Origin: Quillaja saponaria
Lineage: Eukaryota > Streptophyta > Magnoliopsida > Fabales > Quillajaceae
Assembly: GCA_029379385.1 (NCBI GenBank)
Contig: CM055611.1
Span: forward strand, 2,790,001-2,854,000
Reading direction: 5' to 3'
DNA length: 64,000 nt
The position numbers and the translations under genes are program-made. This document shows positions 49,796 to 63,271 of the stretch, piece after piece (the stretch's first letter is position 1; every line of letters begins with the position of its first letter). Under the pieces are notes generated by a model. It worked only from the letters and a program-made list of their open reading frames with translations. It was not told the DNA's origin and made no database searches.

Positions 49796-50191
49796 TATAT
49801 ATATTTCAAGTAACAAAAAAGGGGGACAATCCTTAAGTTCAATATCACAAGGTATTGATTTGCCTATAGGGTTGGTAGCTTAACCCTTAAGAAGATATGC
49901 ATAAGATTAAGACACAGCTGGCCTTACATAAAAATAGCCCACTATTATCGTTGATTTGCCCAGATTTGTGATGGTTTAACCATAAACAAATATAAAGAAA
50001 GACTTGAACTGCTGTCATCAATTTTGTTTATTATTGACTGTCTCAACCAAGGTCACTGGAAATTCAAAAAAGAAACGAGTAGAAAATGACTAAGAGCTTT
50101 GTGCCAGATAAAGAAATTAGATGGACCATCTAGCATGTTAGAAATTGATTCAATTTTTAAGTGAGAATCTCACACTAAGCCCTAAAAGAAA
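49796..50191. repeat. Duplicate of the DUF4220 gene's 3' flank
   Basis: Direct repeat of about 50232-50636, sharing phrases such as tcacaaggtattgatttgcc and gagaatctcacactaagccc. The gene-proximal copy carries the last codons of the out-of-frame tail of the DUF4220 gene, so the duplication began at or just beyond the end of that gene. Confidence 0.85.
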
Positions 50192-50231
50192 TTAAAAATT
50201 TTAAAAACCTTAATTTAAAAATTTCTCTAGT

Positions 50232-50640
50232 AAGTAGTTTCAAGTAATAAAAAAAAAGGACACAATCCTAGAAGTTGAATATCACAAGGTATTGATTTGC
50301 CTGCATGTATGGTTGGTAGTTGAAAACTTAAAAAGATATGCATAAGATGAAGATCTCAGGCACAGCTGTCCTTACATAAAAATAGCCCAATATTGTCGTT
50401 GATTTGCCCATATTTGTGATGGTTTAACCATAAACAAATACAAAGAAAGACTTGAGTTGTTATCAATTTTGTTTATTATTGACTGCCTCAACCAAGGTCA
50501 CTAGAAATTCAAAAAATACACTGGTAGAAAATGACTAACGGCTTTGTGCCAGATAAAGAAATTAGATGGACCATCAAGATTGTTAGGAATTGATTCAATT
50601 TTTAAGTGAGAATCTCACACTAAGCCCTAAAAGAAATTAA
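50232..50640. repeat. DUF4220 3' flank, gene-proximal copy
   Basis: Partner of 49796-50191, adjoining the gene's stop codon. Confidence 0.85.
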
Positions 50641-50647
50641 AAGAAAC

Positions 50648-52726
50648 TCAGACATTGTCCTCTGGCCATACTTGAAACTGTTCCATGGCACCAAGATGAG
50701 CAAGAAGGAGCCATATATGGTAAGAAACTCCCCACCTCTTCTAAGCTGTTGAGCATGGTTATCCACTCTACAATGAGTAGCAGCATAACTGAGAATCTCC
50801 ACCCACACTTCAGTCACCAACTCCCACATATCCTCTTGTAATCCACAAAGTGCTTTTGCAAGCCTAATGGCATCAAATAGAACAGATCTTGACTTATCTC
50901 CTTTAGCTCTACTCCTTGGAATGTCAGTATTAATTCGAAGTAATTTACGGGAAGCTTCATCCACTCCTGTTATGGATTTTCTCTTCACCAAAACTTCTCT
51001 AATTTCAGCACACGTGTCGCGAAACTTGATCAGCCCTGATCCTACCGGAAACATATATCTTCGTTTAACCAAAAGATACAACATGTAATCTGACAGAATT
51101 TTGCTCGCTTGAGCATAAACTTTGCGGTGACTGTCTACATCAACAACATAAAAGCATATATCTGTAGCAATATGCCAAATAAGAATCCTTTCATGAAATT
51201 CTGCATAACTTGTTAACATTAATATGAAGCTCACATTTCTATTGGCCTCATCACTATCACGATCACTGGCATTGAAGGGATTGGATGAAGCATAGCGTTT
51301 ATGTCCTAATAAGTAAGTGACATTGTTGATGTTCCCGTCAATTCTCGTCTTTTTAAAATGAGCAAATATGCGTACTTTCAGATCGTCAAGAAATTCTTTC
51401 TGAGTAATGTAAATGTTGTTTTCCAGCTTCAAAAGTTTCTGGAAATATGTACCTTCCGCTGACTTGTTCTTGCTTAAAATGCAGAAGTCCAGTAAATTGA
51501 ATTGAGCCAAACGATTGGACCACTTTTCTCTAGTTTGAAAACATGATAGTAACGAAGAAGGAAACCAGGATGCAGGATTTCTTTCTAGCCAACTTACAGT
51601 CCACTCTGACCAAAGTAGAAAACAAAAAGAAATAGTTTCTATTAAGACAGCTCCAACAACCAAAATATAAGTTATATTTCGATCCATCTTTGATAAATCA
51701 TGCTTTTGGATTTTCAATATGGTGATAAGAAAAACAAGAGCCAAAACAATTGATGTGAACAACCGCGAGATGAATCCCCAATGAGTATAAATCACAGAGG
51801 CCTTTGTGTAGAAGATATCATAGGCATATCCAAGTTCGTTCTCCACTGCCTTAAAAGCCTTAACAGGACTCAATTTTTCAAATATGCCTTGTCTTTCAGA
51901 AGATCGCGATTGCTGTAAACAACATCAACAAAAAGACTCACGAATAAACGCATGAAACTCTGTAGCAAATTACCTGCATCCACTAACTTTTCTGCTGTAG
52001 GATTCACACTCGTCTCAACATCAATGCCTGAAGCACTGAAATAAAAATCCGGGTTCATCGAATTGTCCTCACCCATAAATTTGAGATAATAGGGACCTTC
52101 ATATGTAGGAGGAAGCATTGAATCACGACGGTTTTCAATACTTGCATAATAAAGGGCCCAATTCTTTCTCCATATTTGATGAATCCAACAATTAACATTG
52201 GAATGCTTAAATAAGAGAGCCAACTGGAAGCATTCCAAGCCAAAAGAATTATGTAGAATGCCACACCTGTTTGAAGCACCAAACCAACCAAGTGTCTAGA
52301 CCATAACTCATTGTCTTCCAATGCATAAGCTGTAATTGTATCTGGACCGCCAAGGTGAACCAAGAGAAACGGAGCCCAGAAAGCAATGAGCTGATGATCA
52401 ATATCTTCTCCGCCATCTCCTGTCATACTGGAGGAGATGACACCTAGGCCGGCAGTTGCTACCAAATCCGCTGTCAAGTAGGAAGACCAAACAAGTACTC
52501 TGATTAAAATGTTGGTTCCAGATTTTCTATGCTTTCCAAGAATGGTTAGTATGATTTGTGACAAGAGGCTGATGAGGACTAGTCCTCGTAGCTCCCAGTT
52601 GTTCCAAAGTTCTCGCACCTTGTTAGGGAGAAGTTGAACAAGTCTCCTATGTTCTATGGATATCCAAGTGGTTAAAACTGTCCAAAAAATTAAATTTATA
52701 TCAGACAATATATAGTTTGAAAACAC
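50648..52726 (-). pseudogene. DUF4220/DUF594 membrane protein gene with three frame breaks
   Basis: Plant-specific family of unknown function. Segment 1 (from 52726, up to about 52160) has hydrophobic helices with the family start VRELWNNWELRGLVLISL, and LLVHLGGPDTITAYALEDN. Segment 2 (about 52160-51890) has ENRRDSMLPPTYEGPYYLKF. Segment 3 (about 51890-50722) has ENELGYAYDIFYTKASVIY, then the DUF594 part (ILSDYMLYLLVKRRYMFPVG, IKFRDTCAEIREVL). The family-like C-terminus (HIWLLLAHLGAMEQFQ, stop at 50648-50650) is in a fourth segment. Each junction needs one missing base, and no other disabling change is seen. The open frame of segment 3 would otherwise run to 50620 with an unrelated tail. The start codon is uncertain: MMLLV at 52788 with a splice near 52771 is possible, but the phase does not fit. 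It is either a young pseudogene or an intact gene with assembly indels. Confidence 0.8.
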
Positions 52727-53157
52727 AGTTAATGTAACAGATTAAGACCATTTGTCTACAAAGACTTACCTGGGACGAGCAACATCATCGTCAATGGGGT
52801 TCTTCGGCTTCCCTAGTTTGTAAAGGTTCTCAACTCTGATCAAGATCAGATGTGTGTCAATTTGATTAATGAATCATAACATTGCTACCTTTATTGTATG
52901 GTTGATGATGGTGAAGAAAGATTTATATAAAAACAAAGACTTCGACGAAAAGGATAAAAACAAAGACACAGAGACTTGAATTGCTTCCGAGTAAATGCTT
53001 TAAAAATTAACCAACCACCACCATGTCATTTGACTAGTACTGAATTACTCCACATTTCCACCGATTCACTCAAGCTGCACCATGTTTATATGGAAAACTT
53101 CAATTAAAAAAAAAAAAAAAAAAAAAAAAAGTAGATGGTGACTTTTGTGATTATTGA

Positions 53158-54008
53158 TCTAGGGACGGATGCACGTTGAAGCCAGTGAAGTAATTTGACC
53201 CCACTGGTTTTTAGAAGTTGCTCATAAATATATATATTAATTTTAAGTCGTCCCCATTAAATTTTTTATGATTTTTCACTTATGCCCCCCACATATTCAT
53301 GAAAAATCACTTATATTCCTACTAACTTTTATAAAAAAATATTTTATATCACCATATTTTAAAACTTTATCAATTTGCCACTTTTAATATAGTTTACAAC
53401 AAAATTTTATGCCCATATATAATTTTTTTACTACGTAAATGGTCATTACTAAAATTTAATTTAAAGTTCAAATCAATAATTCACTATTATACAAAACATT
53501 GCCCCACAAGTAAAAGTCATTAATGTAGGATAAAATTTAAATATCAAAATTTAACTTGGTCAATACCTAATTTCAGAATAAGAATTAAAAGTAAAAAAGC
53601 TAATAGAATGTTTGTACAATGTTAAGAATTGTACTTAGCAAAATTTCTCGAGGGAGAGAGACTGAAATTTACTTGATATAATTGGTGGTGAAGGAATCGA
53701 ACTGGAAACTTGAAAACCAGTATAAAAAAAAAAAAAAATAATAATAATAAAATAAAATAAAAAAATAAATAGGATGAGAGACCAAGAAATGATATCAATA
53801 TATAAGAATACATAGAGTAATGATAATTACATATATAGTATACTTTTTATTATATTGTTTTTCATGAAAATAAAAATATTATGAGTTTCAATAACAAGAT
53901 TATACAAAAAATAAAATGTGATTTTGCTTATATATGTTATATTTTATGTATAATATAGATGTCATATATTGTCCCACTAACAAAATTTTCTAGATCCGCC
54001 GTCACCTT
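53158..54008. mobile_element. Candidate hAT-like MITE
   Basis: The left end (gggacggatgca, then ttgaccccactggt) and right end (ttgtcccactaac, then tctagatccgccgtcacc) are imperfect inverted matches. They resemble the 'GGCGGATCTAGA' termini of common plant MITEs. AT-rich and noncoding. The target duplication was not identified. Confidence 0.45.
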
Positions 54009-54268
54009 TTGCATAGGGAAAAAAATATTTTGGTTGTCCATAGATATGATTTACCTCTCGGAATGTTAGACTGAATGCAAGGCATAAAATGAATTTCTAT
54101 TTAAATTGTTTTTCTTTTTCTGGCATGTTGAATTAATGCTCGTCTGATCTATGCACCACAAAATTTAGCAAAATAAGTCAAAAATAAGAAAAATAATATC
54201 TTGCTAGGCACAAGCTTCTTTTCTAATTGGCACAAGAAACGGGGTATCAAGATCACAGAGTTGGAAAT

Positions 54269-54626
54269 TGTTATAACCTTCATAACCTAATGACGAAAAA
54301 TCGAGTTTTAAGACATGATGTGTAAATTTTCGTTATAACATAAACAAATTAACTAAATAACAATATAGTCAAATATGTTATAATTTGATATCTTAGTGCA
54401 ACCTTAGTTTAAAAAAAATAAAAATATTGTGTATTGGTTGTAGTAAAGTAAATAATATTGTAATCAAATAAATTCAAGTGAGTGAGTAATTAATGTATAG
54501 ATATAGATATATCAAGATTTAATATACAAGCAAATGTAATAAGTAAACAATACAATTAATACATGTTTGTATATATATATATATATATATATAATAAATT
54601 TGTACCATAGGTTAATAAGTCAAAAA

Positions 54627-54657
<31 letters not shown>

Positions 54658-57600
54658 AATAAATAAGTATGTATAAACAAAAATTGTTGGAGGAAGATCC
54701 TCCACATATTTCAAACATAGACAAAGACTTTTTTATTTTTTATTTTTTTGATTTCTTTTCCTATGTTTTTCTTTTATCTAATCCCTTTTCTTTCTTTGAC
54801 TTGGCCAATTTTTTCCATGGATTTCCACCGCCTTGGATTTTACTTTTCCTCTGTTCTGCTTTCTTTTCCTCATTAACGAAGCTTCCTCTTGTCTAGCTTT
54901 CCACCGCTATTGATGCTCTACTTGAAAGGGATAGGAGTAAATGTGGGTCATCAACTCGGTTGAGAGTTTCAACAGCCAAGAAATTCAAGCCTGCAACCTC
55001 TGCCGTCTTGCTCATCCTCCCTTGAGTGCTTGCCGTGCGTGTGGAGGTAAAATTTGGCCATGGCAGCAACTGCAAGGGATGCTACCTGCTGTTGCAATCC
55101 GCTTGACTATGCTTTGTTTTGGTTTGGCAACAACAATACTTGGCTGCAACCTTCTTGTGGGGATGTGGGTAAGGTAAATTCATGTCTTGGAAGGTTGTTT
55201 ATGAAGAAGGCAGCTTGTTTTGGCTGAATTAGTTTGTATTTGGTATATACCTTCTTCGGACAACCATGCGTAAGGTAACAAAATGTGAAAAATTGATCAT
55301 TGAATAGGTTGATTGTGGGTTATGGTTGTTAGCCAAATAAGGCATTAGAGGGTTGTTAATTAGTTTATGTGAAATATATGAATGAGAATCTTGATAAGTA
55401 CCAAGTTAAGTTAGATAAATTATTGGGAATTTTCTTATGTAAGTTTAATGCTTGTTAAGTTAATAAAAGTTTGAGTATAAGGAATTAGGAGAGTTTAAAT
55501 AATAAACTAAAGTCTAATAATGTCACACCCCTTTCGGAGGTATGAATGGCCTGAGGATTGGAGAACCAAATCTCCGTGACCCTGATTTCAAAACAAAGTA
55601 ACACACAAGACTCTTAGCCCATCCAAAGGATAAAAGTAACTTTTATAAAATAAAAGTTCATTGTAAAAGTTTACTTTTTATAATAATTAACAAGTTACTG
55701 AAAATTTTTGGCAGATGTCCTTAATAATAGGAAACGTGCCTTAAAACACAAACACCTGTACTTATGATTGCACCCAACAATAACACCGAGACAACAAGAA
55801 TCTTCACTCTGTCCACATCTTAATCAAGACAAATAACTAAACTCTTACATCATACTAAAATTAGACACCTCACAGTTCTAGTGTGATTTCAAACTTTTAT
55901 CCTTGACTGCAAGTCTAAGATTTTGGAAATACCGTGTCGTATTTATTCAGCAAGTCATAAGCTCAGCGATGCCATGTATCGAACTCTTGTGACTAAAAAA
56001 AAATATCCACAAGAGAAGAGTGAGTCCTATGGACTCCGTGAGTGAAAAATTGTACCCAAATGGTACTAGCATCACACAATACAAGTGTGTAATACATAGA
56101 TAGTAACATCATGTAATATTATTTATATAATATTTTACATTACACGTATACATTGTAAGTTTTACAAATTCACAATTTATATGACATACAGGGTCACAAA
56201 TTAAATCAGAGCAACAGTATCACGCAAAGCAATCGAAGGGCCAACGAGTGACCCAGCCCTCACAACATTATCACCCTCTACCGGGCATTTATGCACCCGC
56301 ACAATAAATTGATCTCCATACACAATCTATCCCACCGGGGCTGAGCACTCAATTAAAAAAAAATATTTATCAGAATTAGAATTTTCTTATGATTTTAAAT
56401 CAGAACATCCTAGGTGCACCTGGATTTTTAATTTCGGAGATAAATATTATTTTTCATAAAAACCTCACTTTGTTAGCCTTTATCAACCACAACCAATGTC
56501 AAACAAAACAACCAATATATCATGTATATTTAAATAAACATATAATTATACATATTAATCTAGCCCCTAAAGACAGTAATTAACCACTCACCAGTAATCG
56601 ATTCCATTCATCACTCATACTTGCGTCCACTCATTTCATCAGATCCACATTAGAATCCAGAACTAAAATTCATATACCCAAATAATATTTAGTTCATAAA
56701 TGTTATTGTTATAATATTTTAGTTACTAAGCTTATACCTCATCTTGTATAGGTTTCTTTATGAAAGTCTTTCATTAAGCTATTACATGCCAATTAATATC
56801 AATTAGACTTTATGCGATAGGGTTAATAATGAAGAGACATTTTAAATATCTTGATAAATCATAGGGTTGGAGGAACCATAAAAAAAGATAGAAAGCACTT
56901 AGTGAGTTAGAAATGTTGAAACTGTCCAGTGTCCACTTTAATGGTCATATCTTTCTCTAGGAAACTCTGAATCCAGTTTTATAAAATTTATAAAATACTA
57001 GACACATGTAGATTTATAATGGTATATCATTTGTAATTTTATATTTTTATATCAATACAGTTTATTTTTTGAAGTTGCATTGAATTCTGCAAAACGCAAG
57101 ATTTTAACAGCTCTGATCTTACCTTAGTTAATTGATCATAACTTTCTCTAGAAAAAACAAAAGTCAATTCCGTTTGTCGGGTTCATTAATATACAGGTAT
57201 ATATATCTTTATTATTTAGAAACTTTTCCTAAAATTAGTCTTGAACCCACTCAATTCCTTACATAAATTGAAAACATGGCACTAAAAATCATGTGTGAAC
57301 TAGCCGGAGTCTAAGAGCTCTAACTCACAACATTCTTGGAACCAAGCTACGAAATTTTGCAGCCAACATTTTAAGACCATAAGCTACATTTTATCTATTG
57401 ATCTCTTAATTTAATTCTGTCTCAAAGACACTCGAAATACCAAATTTATGTTACCCCCCGAATTTGTCCCCTGCACCCCTTCAAAACCACTTAACTCACA
57501 TTTTCCAACACTTTATTCCCAACTAACCCTCCTTTATCACATCTGTTACTCATTTTCATTCATTCCTTAACTTAATATATCCACCAACCCTTTGCTCTTG

Positions 57601-60600
57601 TTATGAACTTTTATTCAAAATTTTAAAACCACTAGCCATTAAGACTGAAATTTACCAAGTTTTAATTACAATGTTCTACTTAATTTTCTTATATACTTAA
57701 TCAAATTTAATAAAACAAAGTTGAAACATTAACTTTTTGAAGTTAACTATCTTTCTTATTAGAATTCACCAAGATTTAAAGTAAATTAGTAATTTAGATT
57801 ACCTTGATTCCTTATGTTTAAGCTTTTGTTAACTTAACAAATATTAACCTTAACATGAGAAAGTCCATGTTTCCTAATTATCTACTAGTTTCATTCTCTT
57901 AATTAACTAAAAATAATTCCCAACACTTCACTTAACTAAAAAGATTACAACTCTTAATTTAACATAATTAACTTAACTAAACTAAGGGTCCAAGAGACTA
58001 AAATTTCTGCACATATTTCTCTTGTAATAATAAACTCCAAAGTCAAATTTGACCATCTTAAGTCTCTAAATGCATAAACTATTTTGTTAGAAACTTTTGC
58101 TCTAGTATCCCATAATTAAACTATTAAATAACGTACAACTATACAACTAATATAACTAAAGTTTAATTAATTACTCAAACTAAATTCATCACAACCCACT
58201 TATATGCAGCTCACGGCATAAGGGGAATTTCTTCCCTTCAACCCCATTCCTTGTTGCCGTGACACTAAAGAGGTATAAACCTCTTCTTTTCTTTCTCGCT
58301 TACAGGCAGTAATAAAGAACTAATAGGCAGCCAAGCTACTCTTCAAAATAGGGGCATCACTTAATGAATTACTTTCAATCTATGAATACACCTTTCCTCC
58401 CACCCAACTATAGATCTACTACTTTGCATTAAAACATAAATCAAATCATACCTTTCTTTAATCCAGGCAACCAGCCAGCAAAATACCAGAATCAATCAAA
58501 CAAGAGGAAGCTAAACTCAAAGAAAATGCCAATACCCCTCTTATACACGGCTGGACTAGAAAAGGGGATTACTTTCCCTTTAATTCAGTCACAAAAAGTT
58601 GAATTTCTGCTACCAAATTAAAAGAATCCTCCACCAGCAACAAGCAGCCCCCAAGTTCTCACCAAAACAGGGGACGGTAAGAATAAAATGGAAGGAAACA
58701 TATAGCCAAGTCAGTTTGAATAAGGGGCCAGAAAAGTCAGCAAGGAAAGGAGATATTATCATAAATTCAAGGCTTATATTAAGTTTTAAAATGTGTGGTA
58801 AACATTTTATCCAAGGATATATATATATATATATATATTATAATGACTTTCTATCATATTTTGTACTTTATGCAATTAATGTACACATAAAAACAAATAC
58901 GATGTTAATTTATTATTTACGTAATCACAATAATTTACAATAACATCTTAAATACACGTTAGACTTTCGGGCTATCACGGCAACACAAAGAAAACCCAAA
59001 GTAGAGCATGGAATTAATGACAATAAGAAGGCACATAAGTAAGTCGGTGGTGGGAGTGAACCAAAAAAAATTAAATCAACACTTAACGATAGATAAAGAT
59101 TTTAAAAATCAAACTTCCCTTCATAATTGGGGTGCAAATCCATCCTTGAATTACACACACACATATATATAATTACTAATAAATTTCATCTAAATACTTG
59201 GCTCATTTCACAATTTAATTTTTGTATAAATTAAATTCGACTCCCAAATAAGTCAATAGTATGATAGAAATTAATACTTGTACCACATGTATATGTATAC
59301 ACAAATATTCCTTTTTATTTTTTAATATTACTATGTATAATATATTATTATTATTATTATTATTTTCCAAATGCCTAATAAATTATGTACGACACTCCAA
59401 AGCGTATATTAAAATATCGATAACAAAATAAGGACGCATCAAGTTATCACAATTTCTTTGTGTAGTTAGAATTATTTAAGCATCAGTACGATACTGGGTT
59501 ATGAAATGCTTAATTTTATTGTTATTTATTTAATTTGTTTATGTGGTTGTTATTTTATAACTGAAATTTTCATATTGTATAGAAGACTCAGCTTTACGAT
59601 ATCGGGTTATAACAAATAATACTAAATATACATCAGCTACTTGTATAAAATTATGGAAATAGGAAGATTAGAGGCATGATTTAAGAATAGGAAAATTTTT
59701 ATACTAGAATGGTATAGTTCAATTCTTGACTAAAGTTAGGTAATTAGTTTAAGTTAAATTCAAGTTGGAATGATTAAAATCGGAATTCATGGATTATGTT
59801 GAACTCATGGTCGATGTATTTATATGTATATACATACATCAATGAAAGGAAACCATGCATTCAAGATATGTGATAAAATGTCTACAAGTAACTAATTGTA
59901 GCTTAAGGAGTAAAAAGTAGTTGAATTGATATTGGAAAGTGATAACTTAAGTTCTTAATTGATTCTAAATCACTAATACAACTTTGAATTTAATTGGATT
60001 AGGAGTAATTTTAATGAATTAATGTTGAAGTGGGGAGTATGAATTGGAGCTTGAAAGTGTTGGAAAATGAGAATTAATTGGGTTTTGAAGGGGGTACAAG
60101 GGAAAATTCGTGGATGAAAGAAATCTTGGGTTTTAGGTGCCTTTGGAGCTGAATTAACTTAAGATTCCAAAAGAAAAAGTGTAGCTTAGGGTCTAAGGTA
60201 ATCTCTGCAAAATTTTGTAATATGATTCCAAGTATATTGATTATTAGAGCTGCTGGACTGAGGCTAGGTCCATGCAGGATTTTTAGTGACCTTTAGTTAG
60301 TTCGGTAGACTTCGTCAGGTTTGTGGTTATAATTAACATAGGAACTCTAAGAAAAAGTTATTCCTAGCATATTCAAGAGAAAATCTAGAGTTGTGCAGGT
60401 TTTAATTCTTTATTATGAATACTTTGGAAGTGAAGGAAATCAGGGTATGATTTTCGGGGATTGATTGAACCTATTTTAGTATAACTAACCTTAGAGGACC
60501 TTAAGAGATGAGTTAGGAGAAGAGTACTGAAAATGAAACGTTCCTAAAATCTTTAAATACTATATTAAAAATTTTCATAATTTATTTCTTAAGTATGAGA

Positions 60601-62451
60601 ATTCTACAAGCATTAGAATAAGCATCAGGAAATCAAAATGTTACAGGTGCCCTATTTTCGGTTCATGTAAGGAATTGAGTGGTTTCAAGAATAATTTTAG
60701 AAAAAAGATAGATATACTTGTCTATTAATAAACCCAATAAACAGAATTGGATTTTGTTTTTACTAGAGAAAATTATGTTTAATTAACTAAGGTAAGGTTA
60801 GAGCTATCAAAATCCTGCATTTTGCAGAATTTGATGCAATTTCAAAGAATAAACTGTATTGATATACAACTCTAAAAATTACAAATGATATGCCATTATA
60901 AATCTACATGTATCTAGTATTTAATAAATTTGACAAAACTGCATTTGAAATTTCCTAGAGGAAAATATGATTGTTATAGTGAACACTGGTCTAAACATTA
61001 AGTTTGGATAATTTCAACATCTCTAACTCACTAGTGCTTTCTATCTTTTCTAATGATTTCTTTCTACCTTATGCATTGTCAAGACATTTAAAATGTATAT
61101 TCATTATTAACCTTACCACATAAAGTATAATTCATACTACTTGACATGTAATAACTTAATAGAAAACTTTCATAAAGAAACTTATATAAGTTGAGATATA
61201 AGATTAGTAATTAAAAGATTATGACAATAATGTTTATGAGCTAAGTATTATTTGGAAATATAAATTTCAATTTTGGATTCTAATAACCTGATGAGAAGCG
61301 TGAATGCAAGTGTAAATGATGAATGAAATTGGTTAAAGGTGAGTGGTTAATTGTTGCATTTAGGGGCTAGATTATTATGTGTAATTATATGTGTATTTGA
61401 ATATACGTGGTGTATAGAAAATGAGAAATTACAGTATCTCAGTGATTTATTTGAATTATATTTGGTTGATATTGATTGTGGTTGATAAGTGCCAACAAAG
61501 TGAGATTTTTTTATGAAAAATGATTTTTATCTCTGAAATTAAAAAAATTCAGGTGCACCTAGGAGATTCTGATTTGAAATCCTAAAATGTTTTGATTCTG
61601 ATAAATGTTTTTTTTATGTGAGTGCTCAGCCTTGGTGGGATGTATTATAAACAGAGATTAAATTGTTGTGCGGGTGCGTAAATGCCCAGTAAATGGTGAA
61701 ATTGTTGTGCCCGGTTGAGTTACTCGTTAGCCCTTTGTTTTCTTTGTATGTTGTGATTGTTTTGATTAATTTGTGAACCTATGAATCATGTTAGTTGTGA
61801 ACTTATGACGAATACCAACGTGTACATATAATTTTGAATGGAGACATGAACGTTGTCATGTGATGCTAAATGACTATATATGTTGTATACTTATGTTGAA
61901 TGATGCTAGTACCATTTGGGTGTGATTTTTCACTCATGGAATTCGTAGGACTCACTTCTCTTTTGTGGAATTTTTTTTAGTAATAGGAGCACGGTACATG
62001 GCGTTGACGAGCTTATGACTTGCCGGTCAAATACAACAGGGTAATTTCCAGGATCTCAGACTTGAATTCAGGAAAGAGAGTTGTAGTCACACTAAGACTA
62101 TGAGGTGTCTAATTTTGGTATGATGTAAAAGTCTAGTTATTTGTCTTGATTAGAATGAGGACGAAGCAAAGCTCCTTGTTATCTATGTGTTATTGTTATG
62201 TGTGATCATGAATATATGAGTTTGTATTTTGAGGCGTGTTTCATATGGTTAGGAACCTCTGCCAATTTTTTTTAGTAAATTGTTAACTGTTTCGTAAAAC
62301 AAAATTTTACAATGAACTTCTAGTGTATAAAAGTTTATTTTATTTTTAGTTGGGTTAAGAGTCATGTTGTTAATTTTGTTTTGAAGTTAGGATTACGGGA
62401 ATTTGGTTATCTAGTCCTCTGGCCAGTCATTCATTTGTGAGGGGTATGACA
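54269..62451 (-). mobile_element. LTR-like element A (about 4.08 kb), split by element B
   Basis: Read on the minus strand it starts TGTCATACCCC (62451) and ends GGTTATAACA (54269). The 5-bp duplication GAAAT flanks it (54264-54268 and 62452-62456). Removing element B and one copy of its AATAA duplication leaves about 4084 bp, close to element B's own length. No gag, pol or second LTR was recognised, so it is best read as a very long solo LTR or a noncoding LTR-type element. The empty target site is preserved in a paralogous segment near 47990 (ctggaaatacccattcttt). Confidence 0.8.
55521..59614 (+). mobile_element. LTR-like element B (4094 bp), nested in A in opposite orientation
   Basis: Starts TGTCACACCCC and ends CGGGTTATAACA, the same termini as element A. 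The target duplication AATAA is at 55516-55520 and 59615-59619. Most of its length is an inverted match to element A, for example the 'ccgggcatttatgcacccgc' region at 56281 against 61665-61690, and the 'gtggtactagcatc'-type region near 56065 against 61900. No coding domain was recognised. A second end-like phrase (ttcgggctatcacgg) lies inside it at 58966-58980. Confidence 0.82.
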
Positions 62452-62466
62452 GAAATACCCATTCTT

Positions 62467-62765
62467 AGGGCTGGAAACAGAGCCAAGTTTAGCTGAGTTT
62501 TGAGATTCTTGAGTTCAAACCTCGATAAAAAATTAATAAATTAAAAATAAAATATATATTAAATGTAATTATTATTTCTTAAAAAATCTTAAACGATTAG
62601 TTTGATGAGTTTTTGAGTCAAGAATTTAAAGTTTGATACTTGCTCGAAATTTTAAACGAGATTAAAATTGAATTCGAGTTTTGATCGTTTTGTTTTCTGA
62701 ACCGAATAAGAATAGGCTAGTTAATGAGTTAAGTCCCAATCAAGTCTTGAACTACTGACTAGTCT
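62467..62765. mobile_element. Small MITE with 11-bp direct repeat
   Basis: A 299-bp insert starting agggctggaaacagagcc, flanked by TACCCATTCTT (62456-62466 and 62766-62776). The uninterrupted form of this site is seen at about 47994-48010. An 11-base duplication would suit a Mutator-type element, but part of the match may belong to the element, leaving a shorter hAT-type duplication. Confidence 0.65.
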
Positions 62766-62845
62766 TACCCATTCTTTGGTGCTTTGATTTCAAATTGGGT
62801 GGCTCCCTCTTGAGTTAGTGTTTGAGCTGGAAGTTACTCTGTTCA

Positions 62846-63271
62846 TGTTGGAAATTATGGTAATTCTTATTTTGAGGATATGAACATGGAGCTTTGAAAG
62901 ACAAAATACATGAACTATTAAATTAGTATATTTAGTTATGTGTGGTGAATGTAACTAGTGATGTGTGTGGGTGATTGAGTCAAATGAATATAATTAGTGT
63001 TAAGAGAATTCTAGAGTTCTATGCATCTCTATATAAGTGAGTCTTAAGTCATTGAGTTTAAAAAATAAAGTACATCAAAGAATCAAGAATATAATTAGCC
63101 TCCTTACTTCATTCAGAGTCTTCCAATATCATCTTTCTTAGGAGCTCTGTATGGCTTGTGACATACATCTCCAGTTACCAAATAAATAATGTCACCACAC
63201 ACGCACTATATTCTTATATAAGTAGTTTTTGTTATATAGGTTCCATTGTACGCTCTCTCAAAATTTCAACA
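62846..63271 (+). mobile_element. Copia-type 5' LTR
   Basis: Starts TGTTGGAAAT and ends ATTTCAACA, immediately followed by a primer-binding site for initiator tRNA-Met. It is 426 bp long. The matching 3' LTR is not in the window. Confidence 0.75.

Noticed and set aside
54669..55177. Open frames within element A, including a Cys-containing one at 54941-55177
   Set aside because: Lie inside the LTR-like element, on the strand opposite to its orientation or without motif support; no metal-binding pattern beyond isolated CxxC pairs.
58599..58943. 114-codon open frame in element B
   Set aside because: Includes an AT microsatellite (IYIYIYYND) and has no counterpart domain; treated as chance.
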